Assembly: GCF_964026405.1 (NCBI RefSeq)
Contig: NZ_OZ032146.1
Coordinates: forward strand, 806,001-870,000
Source of the DNA: Candidatus Tisiphia endosymbiont of Dascillus cervinus
Lineage (GTDB): Bacteria; Pseudomonadota; Alphaproteobacteria; Rickettsiales; Rickettsiaceae
Direction: 5' to 3'
Length of the DNA: 64,000 nt
The notes below the pieces were generated by a model that saw nothing but the letters and a program-made list of their open reading frames with translations, had not been told where the DNA came from and did not search any database. The translations under genes and the position numbers were made by a program. Positions 51,771-59,817 of this stretch are shown one piece after another. How positions within the stretch are numbered: position 1 is the first letter of the stretch; each line of letters begins with the position of its first letter.

Positions 51771-52010
51771 CTAATTCGGGATAAGAATTATAATTCTTAT
51801 CCCGAATTAGCTATGATATAAAGAAAAATGTACTCTTGAAGCGGTTCTGTGAGTACATTTTAACTTTTTTACCGTTCAATAGATGATTTTAATAATTAAA
51901 ATCATCTATTGAACGCAAATGATATTTTAACAATCAGGTGTAGAACCGCTTCAAACCTGATTGTTTCTATATATACAGCCGAATTTGGGATAACTTGTTA
52001 TCCCGAATTC
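51771..52010 (+). repeat. Composite palindrome array, locus B (complete)
   Basis: P1 51771-51810 is a perfect 40-bp palindrome (ctaattcgggataagaatta arms). P2 is 51825-51861 (aaaatgtactc stem). P3 is 51874-51914 (gttcaatagatgatttta arms). P4 is 51929-51965 (aacaatcaggt stem). P5 is 51981-52010 (gaatttgggataac arms). The P2 loop (51836-51848, ttgaagcggttct) and P4 loop (51942-51954, agaaccgcttcaa) are complementary over 13 bp. The array follows the radA stop by about 30 bp and could terminate it. Confidence 0.88.
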
Positions 52011-52188
52011 GCGTTAATAGTATTATTAGAATCTTATTTGACTATTTTACCTTAGTTCGATGGGAGACATCGGTTTAATAGTTCCGATTATCTGTTTCTT
52101 GAAATGTCTTAATTGTTTTTTTAATTGTAGCACTTATGAAACACTTATTTTAAGATGAGTTTTATAAATTAAGGATTCCATCTTTGAC

Positions 52189-52217
52189 AAAGTAGCGTAA
52201 AAGTGTTACGCTACTTT
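52189..52217. terminator. Hairpin aaagtagcgtaa...ttacgctacttt
   Basis: Perfect 12-bp arms with a short loop (aagtg), followed by T-rich then A-rich sequence. It lies in the intergenic region between arrays B and C. It looks like an intrinsic terminator, but no gene ends immediately upstream. Confidence 0.55.
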
Positions 52218-52240
52218 TAACCACAAAAAAGCATAGAACC

Positions 52241-52465
52241 CCAATTTTGGATAAGAATTAGTTAATTCTTATCCAAAATTGGCTTTAATATAAGGAAAAA
52301 TGCATTCTTAAAGCGGTTAACGCGAATACATTTTAAACCTTTCTAAAGCTAAAAACATGATTTTAAAAGATTAAAATCATGTTTTTAGCAAAATGGATTG
52401 CCACGCTCACATACGTTCGCTCGCTAATAGACATATACGTCTATAAAACGTCTATTAGCGAGGAG
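52241..52465 (+). repeat. Composite palindrome array, locus C (P1-P2-P3 plus module M)
   Basis: P1 is at 52241-52282 (ccaattttggataagaatta arms), P2 at about 52296-52334, and P3 at 52349-52388 (ctaaaaacatgatttta arms). Then comes module M at 52390-52465 (hairpin tcgctaatagacatatacgt with its complement) in place of P4. P5 follows only after an inserted RepC element, from about 52636. Confidence 0.8.
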
Positions 52466-52509
52466 ACCGTAGGTCGACGAAGCAATATATAATTTCACCG
52501 AATTTAGGA

Positions 52510-52636
52510 TACTCAAATGATCCTACGAATTGGATTTGAAAATGAATGGTGAGAAGGCGTAGCATACATATAGTATAGTTACACATGCGAATCCATGATA
52601 TTTTCAAAAAACAATTCTTCAAAACAGAAGAGTATA
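52510..52636 (+). repeat. RepC palindromic element, copy 3, inserted in module P5
   Basis: About 127 bp from actcaaatgatcctacgaat to cagaagagtat. Left flank aatttaggata and right flank ataagaattgacaaattc together rebuild the P5 palindrome seen intact at 58456-58494. RepC therefore inserted into an existing array. Confidence 0.78.
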
Positions 52637-52708
52637 TAAGAATTGACAAATTCTTATCCCAAATTCGCGTATAGAAAAATACCAAGTTTATTATATAGGA
52701 GCAATTTA

Positions 52709-53587
52709 ATTACTAATACTTCAAAAATACTTATTATTGATAATCAGAAAGCATTAAATGAATTCTGTAGACAGTTATTGGATTGTAAGACTATAAGTGT
52801 TGATACTGAGTTCTTGCGTAAAAATACCTATTTTGCTCAGCTTAGCATAATTCAAATTATGACCAGTAGTTATAAAGTGATAATTGACACTTTGAGCAAT
52901 TTGGATCTTTCTCCTATTAACGAAATATTTCTGAACGATAAAATTCTTAAAATAGTTCACGCCCCTAGAGAGGATTTTGAGATATTTTATCGTTTATTTA
53001 AGAAACTACCAAAAAATGTTTTTGACATACAAATTGCAGCTGGTATTTGTGATTTTGGTAAATATTTGAGTTATTCGGATATATGTAGCAAAATTTGCTT
53101 AGTTCACATTGATAAAACTTACCAACGGTCTGATTGGTTAAAGCGTCCAATTAATGCTAATATGTTAAATTATGCTATTAAAGATGTTGAATATTTAGAG
53201 CCGATTTACAAGGTATTGCAACAAATAATTCAAGATAATAACTTACAAAACGAATATGACAAGCAAATAAAATCTTTGCTTAATATTGAAAATTATATTA
53301 TTAATGTACAAAAAGCTTGGCAAAAAGTTAGATTCAATAATCATTCAGAGTCTTTTATTCATAAAATGAAAATTATGGCAGCTTATCGGGAGGAACAAGC
53401 CAGTACAATAGATTTACCAAGGAGACATTTTATTTCTGATGAGGAATTAGTACAGATTTGTCAATATTTACCTACCAGTAATAAAGATTTTGAAAATCTT
53501 AAATTAAATAGTCGCTATCTTAGTAAACAAAAATATAGAACTCAATTAGCAGATCTGTGTCTTGCTATACAAGAATTAGGTGAATAA
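52709..53587 (+). CDS. rnd: Ribonuclease D
   Basis: A DEDDy-type 3'-5' exoribonuclease that trims stable RNA precursors. Exo I: TISVDTEFLRKNTYFAQLSI. Exo II region: IVHAPREDFEIFYRLF. Exo III: NYAIKDVEYLEPIYKVL. An HRDC-like C-terminal part follows. The frame is open from a TTG at 52643, but those codons (TNSYPKFAYRK) lie in repeat module P5. The best ribosome-binding site is aggag at 52697-52701, 7 nt before an in-frame ATT at 52709 (ITNTSKILIIDNQ), which matches where the family begins. There is no ATG or GTG nearby. Start assignment is inference. Confidence 0.85.
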   Translation: MTNTSKILIIDNQKALNEFCRQLLDCKTISVDTEFLRKNTYFAQLSIIQIMTSSYKVIIDTLSNLDLSPINEIFLNDKILKIVHAPREDFEIFYRLFKKLPKNVFDIQIAAGICDFGKYLSYSDICSKICLVHIDKTYQRSDWLKRPINANMLNYAIKDVEYLEPIYKVLQQIIQDNNLQNEYDKQIKSLLNIENYIINVQKAWQKVRFNNHSESFIHKMKIMAAYREEQASTIDLPRRHFISDEELVQICQYLPTSNKDFENLKLNSRYLSKQKYRTQLADLCLAIQELGE

Positions 53588-53678
53588 AGGTACTTTATTT
53601 ATGTTAATTGTGGAATAAATTTGCTATTTTCTAAAAGGTTAAGTAAAACAGCATCTGATATCTTTTGGCTTTTAGAGC

Positions 53679-54608
53679 ATGGCAATTTTTACTATAGTTT
53701 TTTTTAAAACCATTTCTGTATTACTGAGTGTAGTAATTGGTTTTTTAGCAGGAAGATATTCTAAAGTTGAGAGAGATAGTATAGCTTCTTTGTTATTCTA
53801 TTTTATATCTCCTATTGTTTTTTTTGCTATTCCCGCCAGTACTACTTTGACTTTATCAGCATTAAGCGTTACTGTAGTTGTTTTTTTCATTGCCACTTCG
53901 TTATCAATATTTTCCTACTATTTTTTTGGGCGATATTGGCTTGATCATACACGAAACATTATAGCATTATCTGCAGGTACCGCTAATGGTGGTTATTTTA
54001 TGCTGCCAATAGCCGCTACTCTCTTTGATGATTATGTTTTAAGCATCTATATGATGGCAGTTATAGGAATAAATATTTTCGAATCATCAGTAGGCTTTTA
54101 TATTTGTGCTAGGAGCTTTGCTAATAGTAGTGAAAGTATCTTGAAGGTTGTAAAGTTACCAATTTTAAACGGTTTTTTACTTGGTTGTTTATTTAGTTTT
54201 GCTGGTTTTACTTTACCTGATTTCCTAGATGATTTTATATATAACATGCGGGGGGCATTTTCTATACTTGGTATGGTTATGGTTGGTTTAGCTCTTTCAG
54301 CTTTGCAAAAGTTTGAAATAGACATAAAGTTTACTTTAGCTACTTTCATGGCAAAATTTTTATTCTATCCACTAGGGGTTAACATATTTATTCTTTTGGA
54401 TAAGTTTGTTTTAGGATGGTATGATGAGAATTATTACAATGCTTTAAGGCTTCTTTCAACTGCTCCTATGGCAGCAAACGTAATTGTCATAGCCAGTTTA
54501 CAAAAATTCTATCCAGAAAAAGTTGCTACCACAGTATTTCTTTCCCTGCTTTTTGGTGTAGTATATATACCAGTTATGGTAACTATATTTTTAAGTGATT
54601 TGAATTAA
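53679..54608 (+). CDS. AEC-family transporter
   Basis: A 309-residue polytopic protein with about ten membrane helices in two halves, of the auxin efflux carrier/malonate transporter family. The N-terminal half has SVVIGFLAGRYSKVERDSIA then LLFYFISPIVFFAIPAS. The middle has SAGTANGGYFMLPIAATLF. The C-terminal half has APMAANVIVIASLQKFYPEK. The last matches the typical AP-x-A-x-N region. The substrate is probably an organic acid but cannot be assigned. Confidence 0.87.
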   Translation: MAIFTIVFFKTISVLLSVVIGFLAGRYSKVERDSIASLLFYFISPIVFFAIPASTTLTLSALSVTVVVFFIATSLSIFSYYFFGRYWLDHTRNIIALSAGTANGGYFMLPIAATLFDDYVLSIYMMAVIGINIFESSVGFYICARSFANSSESILKVVKLPILNGFLLGCLFSFAGFTLPDFLDDFIYNMRGAFSILGMVMVGLALSALQKFEIDIKFTLATFMAKFLFYPLGVNIFILLDKFVLGWYDENYYNALRLLSTAPMAANVIVIASLQKFYPEKVATTVFLSLLFGVVYIPVMVTIFLSDLN

Positions 54609-54612
54609 TTAT

Positions 54613-54702
54613 TATAGCTAACCTGATTAACGCGAAATTATAGATTGCTTCGTCGCTAATAGCGTCTGTGAATTTGGTGTAATGCTAGTCAGGTTAGCTA
54701 TA
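54613..54702. repeat. Inverted repeat after the AEC transporter gene
   Basis: 14-bp perfect arms tatagctaacctga and tcaggttagctata surround about 62 bp that contain ttgcttcgtcgctaatagcg, a piece related to module M. The outer stem could terminate the transporter transcript. Confidence 0.65.
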
Positions 54703-54721
54703 GCACTAATGATATAAAAAA

Positions 54722-55804
54722 ATGATACAAAAATTTATCCAAGTTGGACCTTATATTAACCCGAGTTGCCAATTAATTATACTGGCAAAAGCTATATTTA
54801 ACGCTGGTTTCATGTGAGGCTCGATACTAAAACATTTTTAATACAAACATATTTCTAAAAAATATAGTTTTTATTAAGTGTTTTAATGTTACAAATTAAC
54901 TTCAAATGTTCATAAAACCTAGCTCTGCTCTTATAAATTAATTGGCAACTCGGGTTATATTAATTGGTTAGGCTCACAATATATTCCAGCTCATAAAATA
55001 GCTTATCTTGAGTTTGGTGACCCTAATAATGAAAATGTAATAATTTGTACCCATGGTTTAACTAGGAATGCTCATGATTTTGATAAAATCGCTATGGTAT
55101 TAAGTGATAATTTTCGAGTAATTGCTATAGATTATCCAGGACGTGGGGATAGTGATGTTTTTAAAACGAAAAAGCATTATAATTATCAAGTATATGTAAA
55201 AGATACGGTGCTTTTTTTAAAAAAATTAGGTATTAACAACTGTATTTGGCTTGGTACTTCCATGGGTGGAATAATTGGTTATGTGCTAGCTAGTAAATAT
55301 AAGGAACTTATCAAAGCAATGATTATAAATGATGTAGGACCTTTTATTCCAGCATCTACTCTAGTTAAAATCGGTCAATATGCAGGTCAAACTCCCTCAT
55401 TTGTTGATTTAGTTAGTGCCAAGCAACATTTAAAGCTAATATATAGCCAATTCGGTATTAGTAGTGAGGAAGATTGGGATCATCTTACCAAATATAGTTT
55501 TATAAAAATCCAAGATGGAAAATATAAAATGAATTATGATCCTGCCATAGTACAAGGTATGAATGCTAATGCAAATAAGCCAAAAAATGTTGATATATGG
55601 ACTATATGGAATAAGATTGTTTGTAAATTGTTGGTTATCCACGGGGCTAAATCAGAAATTTTGCAACAATCTACTATTGAGAAGATGAAAGAAACCAAAG
55701 ATTTTGATTTGTTCGTTGTTGATTATGCTGGTCATGTACCTTCATTAATGACCGATGATCAGATTAGTTATATAAAATCTTGGGTAAATGCTTTGAAAAT
55801 ATAA
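54722..55804 (+). pseudogene. Alpha/beta hydrolase, split by the MITE
   Basis: The gene starts with MIQKFIQVGPYI (54722) and is then interrupted by the 197-bp MITE. After the MITE it continues NWLGSQYIPAHKIAYLEFGD, with oxyanion-region THGLTRNAHDF, nucleophile elbow WLGTSMGGIIGY, and the catalytic-His segment VVDYAGHVPSLM. Element plus target copy is 204 bp, so the frame is kept. However, a TGA inside the MITE stops translation after about 20 codons. The first ATG beyond it (55094) would give a 236-residue protein lacking the first strands. It is therefore probably inactive. The substrate is unknown. Confidence 0.87.
54759..54955 (+). mobile_element. 197-bp IS982-type MITE, copy 3
   Basis: Terminal repeats acccgagttgccaattaatt, with the 7-bp direct repeat tatatta on both sides (54752-54758 and 54956-54962). 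It is inserted 37 bp after the start codon of the hydrolase gene. By eye it is identical to copies 1 and 2. Confidence 0.94.
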
Positions 55805-55818
55805 AAATTTAGGTTGTT

Positions 55819-56748
55819 ATGAATCGTTCTACTAAAGTACTTATTATAGGGTCAGGTCCTGCTGGACTGAGTGCAGCAATCTATACAGCTAGGGCAGCAC
55901 TAAAACCAATATTATTGCATGGTATGCAGCCAGGTGGGCAGCTAACTATTACTACAGATGTTGAAAATTATCCAGGTTTTGCAGAGCCTATTCAAGGTCC
56001 ATGGTTAATGGAACAAATGACGCAACAGGCAAAAAATGTTGGTGCAGAAATTATCTATGATTATGTAGAAAAGGTTGATTTTTCAAAAAAACCCTTAGTG
56101 GTAACCACCTCGTCTGGTATAATTAGGGCGGACAGCGTTATAATATGTACCGGTGCAGAAGCAAGGTGGCTGAATATTCCTTCCGAAGCACAATTCAAAG
56201 GATATGGTGTTTCAGCTTGTGCTACTTGTGATGGTTTTTTTTTCAAGAATCAGGATGTATTAGTTATTGGTGGGGGGAATAGTGCTGTTGAAGAGGCATT
56301 ATATTTAACTAATCATGCACGTCAGGTGACTATTGTTCATCGCCGGGATAGTTTTAGAGCCGAGAAGATTTTACAAGAGAGATTATTTAGAAATCCCAAA
56401 ATATCGGTCATTTGGAATCATAGACTGATTGAGGTCATTGGTACTGATAATCCTAAATCGGTTAATTCAGCCAAGCTTGAAAACACTCAAACAGGGGAGC
56501 TTAGTTCAATTAATTGTACTGGTATATTCGTAGCAATTGGTCATATGCCGAATACTGGTTTGTTCAAAGGGCAACTAGATATAGATAGTGATAATTATAT
56601 TATTACTAAACCAAATTCAACGGAAACCAGTGTTAAAGGTGTTTTCGCTGCTGGAGATGTACAAGATAAAATTTTTAGACAAGCAGTTACCGCTGCTGGT
56701 ACAGGATGCATGGCGGCTTTGGAAGTAGAAAAGTTTTTAAATCATTAA
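55819..56748 (+). CDS. trxB: Thioredoxin reductase
   Basis: TrxB (309 residues) reduces thioredoxin with NADPH via FAD. FAD motif: VLIIGSGPAGLSAAIYTARA. Redox-active disulfide: SACATCDGFFF (CATC at about residues 134-137). NADPH motif: VIGGGNSAVEEALYL. C-terminal FAD motif: GVFAAGDVQDKIFRQAVTAA. It lies 14 bp after the broken hydrolase gene and 9 bp before dnaB. Confidence 0.96.
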   Translation: MNRSTKVLIIGSGPAGLSAAIYTARAALKPILLHGMQPGGQLTITTDVENYPGFAEPIQGPWLMEQMTQQAKNVGAEIIYDYVEKVDFSKKPLVVTTSSGIIRADSVIICTGAEARWLNIPSEAQFKGYGVSACATCDGFFFKNQDVLVIGGGNSAVEEALYLTNHARQVTIVHRRDSFRAEKILQERLFRNPKISVIWNHRLIEVIGTDNPKSVNSAKLENTQTGELSSINCTGIFVAIGHMPNTGLFKGQLDIDSDNYIITKPNSTETSVKGVFAAGDVQDKIFRQAVTAAGTGCMAALEVEKFLNH

Positions 56749-56757
56749 ATTAAAATT

Positions 56758-58239
56758 ATGTCTCGTAGTAAAAAAGTGAGTGATAAAATAGATAAGTCAA
56801 GCGGATCAAGTGAGTCAAGTATAATTTTGCCTGTTGCTCGAACTTTGCCAGCAAATGTTCAGGCCGAGCAAATGTTAATAGGAGCAATTTTAGTCAACCA
56901 TGATTACTTAAATACTGTCTCAGAATTCCTAAGACCAGATCATTTTTTTGAGCCGATACATCAAAAGATTTATAATGCTATTAAAGTTATTACCGAAAAA
57001 GGCTTAATTGCTACTCCGGTAACGCTTAGAAGCATGTTAGAACGAGACGAATTATTTCAGCAATTAGGTGGCAGTGACTATCTAAATAAGCTGGCTACTC
57101 TGTCAATGATGGTAATTAATCCTCTTGATTATGGAAGAATAATCTATGATTTGGCAGTAAGGCGTAATTTAATTCAGATAGGGGAGGAGGTAGTTAATAA
57201 TGCTTATGACTCCTCTTTAGAATATGATGCAAGTCAACAAATAGAGCATGCAGAGGGTAAACTCTATAACCTTGCTAGTGAAGGAGTTAATGACAAGAGT
57301 TTTGTTAAAATTGCTGTTTCTCTCTCGGAGTCCCTTGCCAATATTAACAGAGCAATGAAGAATTCTAATCATGTAATAGGTATTTCTACAGGATTAATTG
57401 ATTTAGATAAGGAGTTATCAGGTTTTCATAACTCAGATTTAGTTGTCATTGCTGCACGCCCATCAATGGGGAAAACAGCTTTTGCCATAAATCTTGCGAT
57501 AAATGCTTGTAATTCTATGAAGTTAAAAAATAAGGAACAAGAAAAAGATAAGTCAGTAGGTTTTTTCTCTCTTGAAATGTCATCTGAGCAGCTTGCTACT
57601 CGTATTCTTTCCATGCATACTGAAATTAACTCGTCTTCGCTACGTACAGGTCATGTGACGGAAGAACATTATAATCGATTACGTAGAGAAGTTATAGATC
57701 TGTCAAGCCTACCATTTTTTATTGATGATACGCCAGCTTTATCTATTGCAGCTATTCGTACTAGGGCAAGAAAAATGAAGCGTAAACATAACCTTGGTAT
57801 ATTATTTATAGATTATCTGCAGTTAATTAGAGGGATAAATAAATATGATAATAGAGTAAATGAAATTTCAGAAATTACTCAAGGATTGAAAGCTATAGCC
57901 AAAGAATTAAATATTCCAGTAATTGCTTTATCACAATTATCTAGAGCTGTAGAACTTAGAGAAGATAAGAGACCAATGTTATCTGACTTGCGAGAATCTG
58001 GGTCTATTGAACAAGATGCGGATATAGTGATGTTTATTTATCGAGAAGAATATTATCTAACTCGTAAAGAGCCTTCTTCAGGTAATGAAGAACATGCAAA
58101 GTGGCAAAATAATATAAATCAAGTATATAATATTGCGGATATTATAATAGCAAAACATCGTAATGGTCGTGTTGGTAGCGTAAAACTTCACTATGATGGT
58201 CAGTATTCAAAATTTAGTAATTTACAGAAAACACTATAG
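56758..58239 (+). CDS. dnaB: Replicative DNA helicase DnaB
   Basis: DnaB (493 residues) is the hexameric 5'-3' fork helicase. The N-terminal domain begins around PANVQAEQMLIGAILVNHDY. Walker A: VVIAARPSMGKTAFAINLAI. Walker B: LGILFIDYLQLI. Motif H4: LSDLRESGSIEQDADIVMFI. The C-terminal region KHRNGRVGSVKLHYDG is complete. It follows trxB by 9 bp and ends at composite array locus D. Confidence 0.97.
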   Translation: MSRSKKVSDKIDKSSGSSESSIILPVARTLPANVQAEQMLIGAILVNHDYLNTVSEFLRPDHFFEPIHQKIYNAIKVITEKGLIATPVTLRSMLERDELFQQLGGSDYLNKLATLSMMVINPLDYGRIIYDLAVRRNLIQIGEEVVNNAYDSSLEYDASQQIEHAEGKLYNLASEGVNDKSFVKIAVSLSESLANINRAMKNSNHVIGISTGLIDLDKELSGFHNSDLVVIAARPSMGKTAFAINLAINACNSMKLKNKEQEKDKSVGFFSLEMSSEQLATRILSMHTEINSSSLRTGHVTEEHYNRLRREVIDLSSLPFFIDDTPALSIAAIRTRARKMKRKHNLGILFIDYLQLIRGINKYDNRVNEISEITQGLKAIAKELNIPVIALSQLSRAVELREDKRPMLSDLRESGSIEQDADIVMFIYREEYYLTRKEPSSGNEEHAKWQNNINQVYNIADIIIAKHRNGRVGSVKLHYDGQYSKFSNLQKTL

Positions 58240-58242
58240 ACC

Positions 58243-58494
58243 CCCATTCGGGATAAGAATTAGTTAATTCTTATCCCGAATGGGCTTTAATATAAGGAAA
58301 AATGCATTCTTAAAGCGGCTAACGCGAATGCATTTTAAACTTTTCTAAAGCTAAAAACATGATTTTAATCTTTTAAAATCATGTTTTTAGCAAAATATTA
58401 ATTTAACAATCAGATGCAGAGCCGTCTCAAATCTGATTGTTTCGATAATTTCACTGAATTTGGATAAGAATTGACAAATTCTTATCCCGAATTC
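58243..58494 (+). repeat. Composite palindrome array, locus D (complete)
   Basis: P1 58243-58284 (cccattcgggataagaatta arms). P2 58298-58336 (aaatgcattc stem, loop with aaagcggctaacgc). P3 58351-58390 (ctaaaaacatgatttta arms). P4 58405-58441 (caatcagat stem, loop with agccgtctcaa). P5 58456-58494 (ggataagaatt arms). The P2/P4 loop match is weaker here than at loci A and B. It sits between dnaB and nagZ. Confidence 0.87.
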
Positions 58495-58512
58495 GCGTTA
58501 TAGGAATAATAA

Positions 58513-59610
58513 ATGCTCAAGAAACCTTTAATATTTGGCATTGCTGGTACTAGTTTGACTGTGCAAGAAAGGGAATTATTTTTAGAAAATCCAATATATG
58601 GCTTTATTCTCTTTAAAAGAAATATTGTAGATCGAGAACAGTTACTAAAGTTAGTACAAGATTTAAGAGGCTTATATGACTATAATATATTGATTTTTGT
58701 CGATCAGGAGGGGGGCAGGGTTGCAAGGTTGAAGCCACCTATCATAGATCTAGAATATCCCCCTGCTGGTGATTTCGGTAGAATATATGATCAAGAAGGT
58801 GCAGAGAATGCATATTTAAAAGTTTTTGCAAATTATTCAAGCCTGATGAAGAGTTTAAAAGAATATAGAATAGACTCGCCATGTTGTCCAGTTGCTGATT
58901 TGCGTTACCCTTATACTGATAATGCTATTGGAGATCGTAGCTTTGGAGATTCTGTAGTAAAAGTAGTTGGCTTATGTGCAAAAACAATAGAGGCGATAGA
59001 AGGGCAGGGAGGCATTGCCATTATTAAGCATATACCAGGGCATGGTCGAGCTACGTGTGATAGTCATTATAAGTTGCCGCGTGTTACCAGTTCGCTTGCT
59101 GAATTAAATAATACAGATTTTGAAGTGTTTAGACAACTATCTAAAAATGCTAAGGCAGGATGGGCTATGACAGCTCACATTGTATTTGAGGCTTTAGATA
59201 CCAATCTACCAGTAACTTTATCGCCCACTGCTATAAAGTTCATTAGAAATGACATTGGTTTTAAAGGTATGTTAGTTTCAGATGATATTTGTATGCTTGC
59301 CCTGCATGGTGAAATTGGAGCTAAATACTCAATAGTTAAAAAACCTCTGACGATTTTTGAAAAGCAGGATTCTACAACTACGATAAGTAATCAAGATTTA
59401 GAAAAACTTATTGAATACGGAATTATTAAAGACAAATCCGACCAAACCGGACTAAAAAAATATTTAGTAGAAGAATTCCCAAAACTGAAGGCAGAATTTG
59501 TTACAAGTATAGTTGAAGTTGCTAGACAAACTATTGTAGCTGGTTGTGACTTAGTACTACATTGTAGTGGTGATATACAAGAAATGACTGCTGTTTGCAG
59601 GGCAGTTTAA
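58513..59610 (+). CDS. nagZ: Beta-N-acetylhexosaminidase NagZ
   Basis: A GH3-family enzyme (365 residues) that removes GlcNAc from anhydromuropeptides in cell-wall recycling. It has IFVDQEGGRVARLKPP, SPCCPVADLRY, the catalytic-loop KHIPGHGRATCDSHYKLP (His near 180) and GMLVSDDICMLALHGEI with the Asp nucleophile. Between ALHGE and the closing VARQTIVAGCDLVLHCSGD there is an extra segment of about 60 residues (roughly 263-325, YSIVKKPLTIFEKQD onward). In ordinary NagZ these motifs are only about 20 residues apart. Confidence 0.9.
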   Translation: MLKKPLIFGIAGTSLTVQERELFLENPIYGFILFKRNIVDREQLLKLVQDLRGLYDYNILIFVDQEGGRVARLKPPIIDLEYPPAGDFGRIYDQEGAENAYLKVFANYSSLMKSLKEYRIDSPCCPVADLRYPYTDNAIGDRSFGDSVVKVVGLCAKTIEAIEGQGGIAIIKHIPGHGRATCDSHYKLPRVTSSLAELNNTDFEVFRQLSKNAKAGWAMTAHIVFEALDTNLPVTLSPTAIKFIRNDIGFKGMLVSDDICMLALHGEIGAKYSIVKKPLTIFEKQDSTTTISNQDLEKLIEYGIIKDKSDQTGLKKYLVEEFPKLKAEFVTSIVEVARQTIVAGCDLVLHCSGDIQEMTAVCRAV

Positions 59611-59657
59611 AAGTCCCAACTAATGATAGAAAAGTTTGTTTTTTAAAATGCATAAAT

Positions 59658-59756
59658 GTCATTGCGAGAAGCCGCAAAGCGGCGACGTGGCAATCTTGTG
59701 AAGGAGACCTTACTTCATGAAGATTGCCACAGCACCTAACGGTGCTTCGCAATGAC
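59658..59756. repeat. RepA palindromic repeat after nagZ
   Basis: A 99-bp imperfect palindrome from gtcattgcgagaagccgcaa to gtgcttcgcaatgac, with inner complementary arms gacgtggcaatctt and aagattgccacagc. It is related to the unit at the murC/murB junction. Confidence 0.8.
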
Positions 59757-59766
59757 GATTTTTTAA

Positions 59767-59798
59767 CTTTCAAGAGTTGTAAAAACAACTCTTGAAAA
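59767..59798. terminator. Bidirectional terminator between nagZ and pal
   Basis: The hairpin ctttcaagagttgt with its exact complement acaactcttgaaag and a 4-base loop lies between convergent nagZ (+) and pal (-). T-rich sequence precedes it and A-rich sequence follows. It can serve both genes. Confidence 0.75.
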
Positions 59799-59817
59799 GA
59801 GCAAATAGTAGGATACT

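Noticed and set aside
55094-55804. Intact 236-residue hydrolase starting at 55094
   Set aside because: Homology continues upstream of this Met to the MITE border and, after excision, to MIQKFIQVGPYI, so this is a truncated product.
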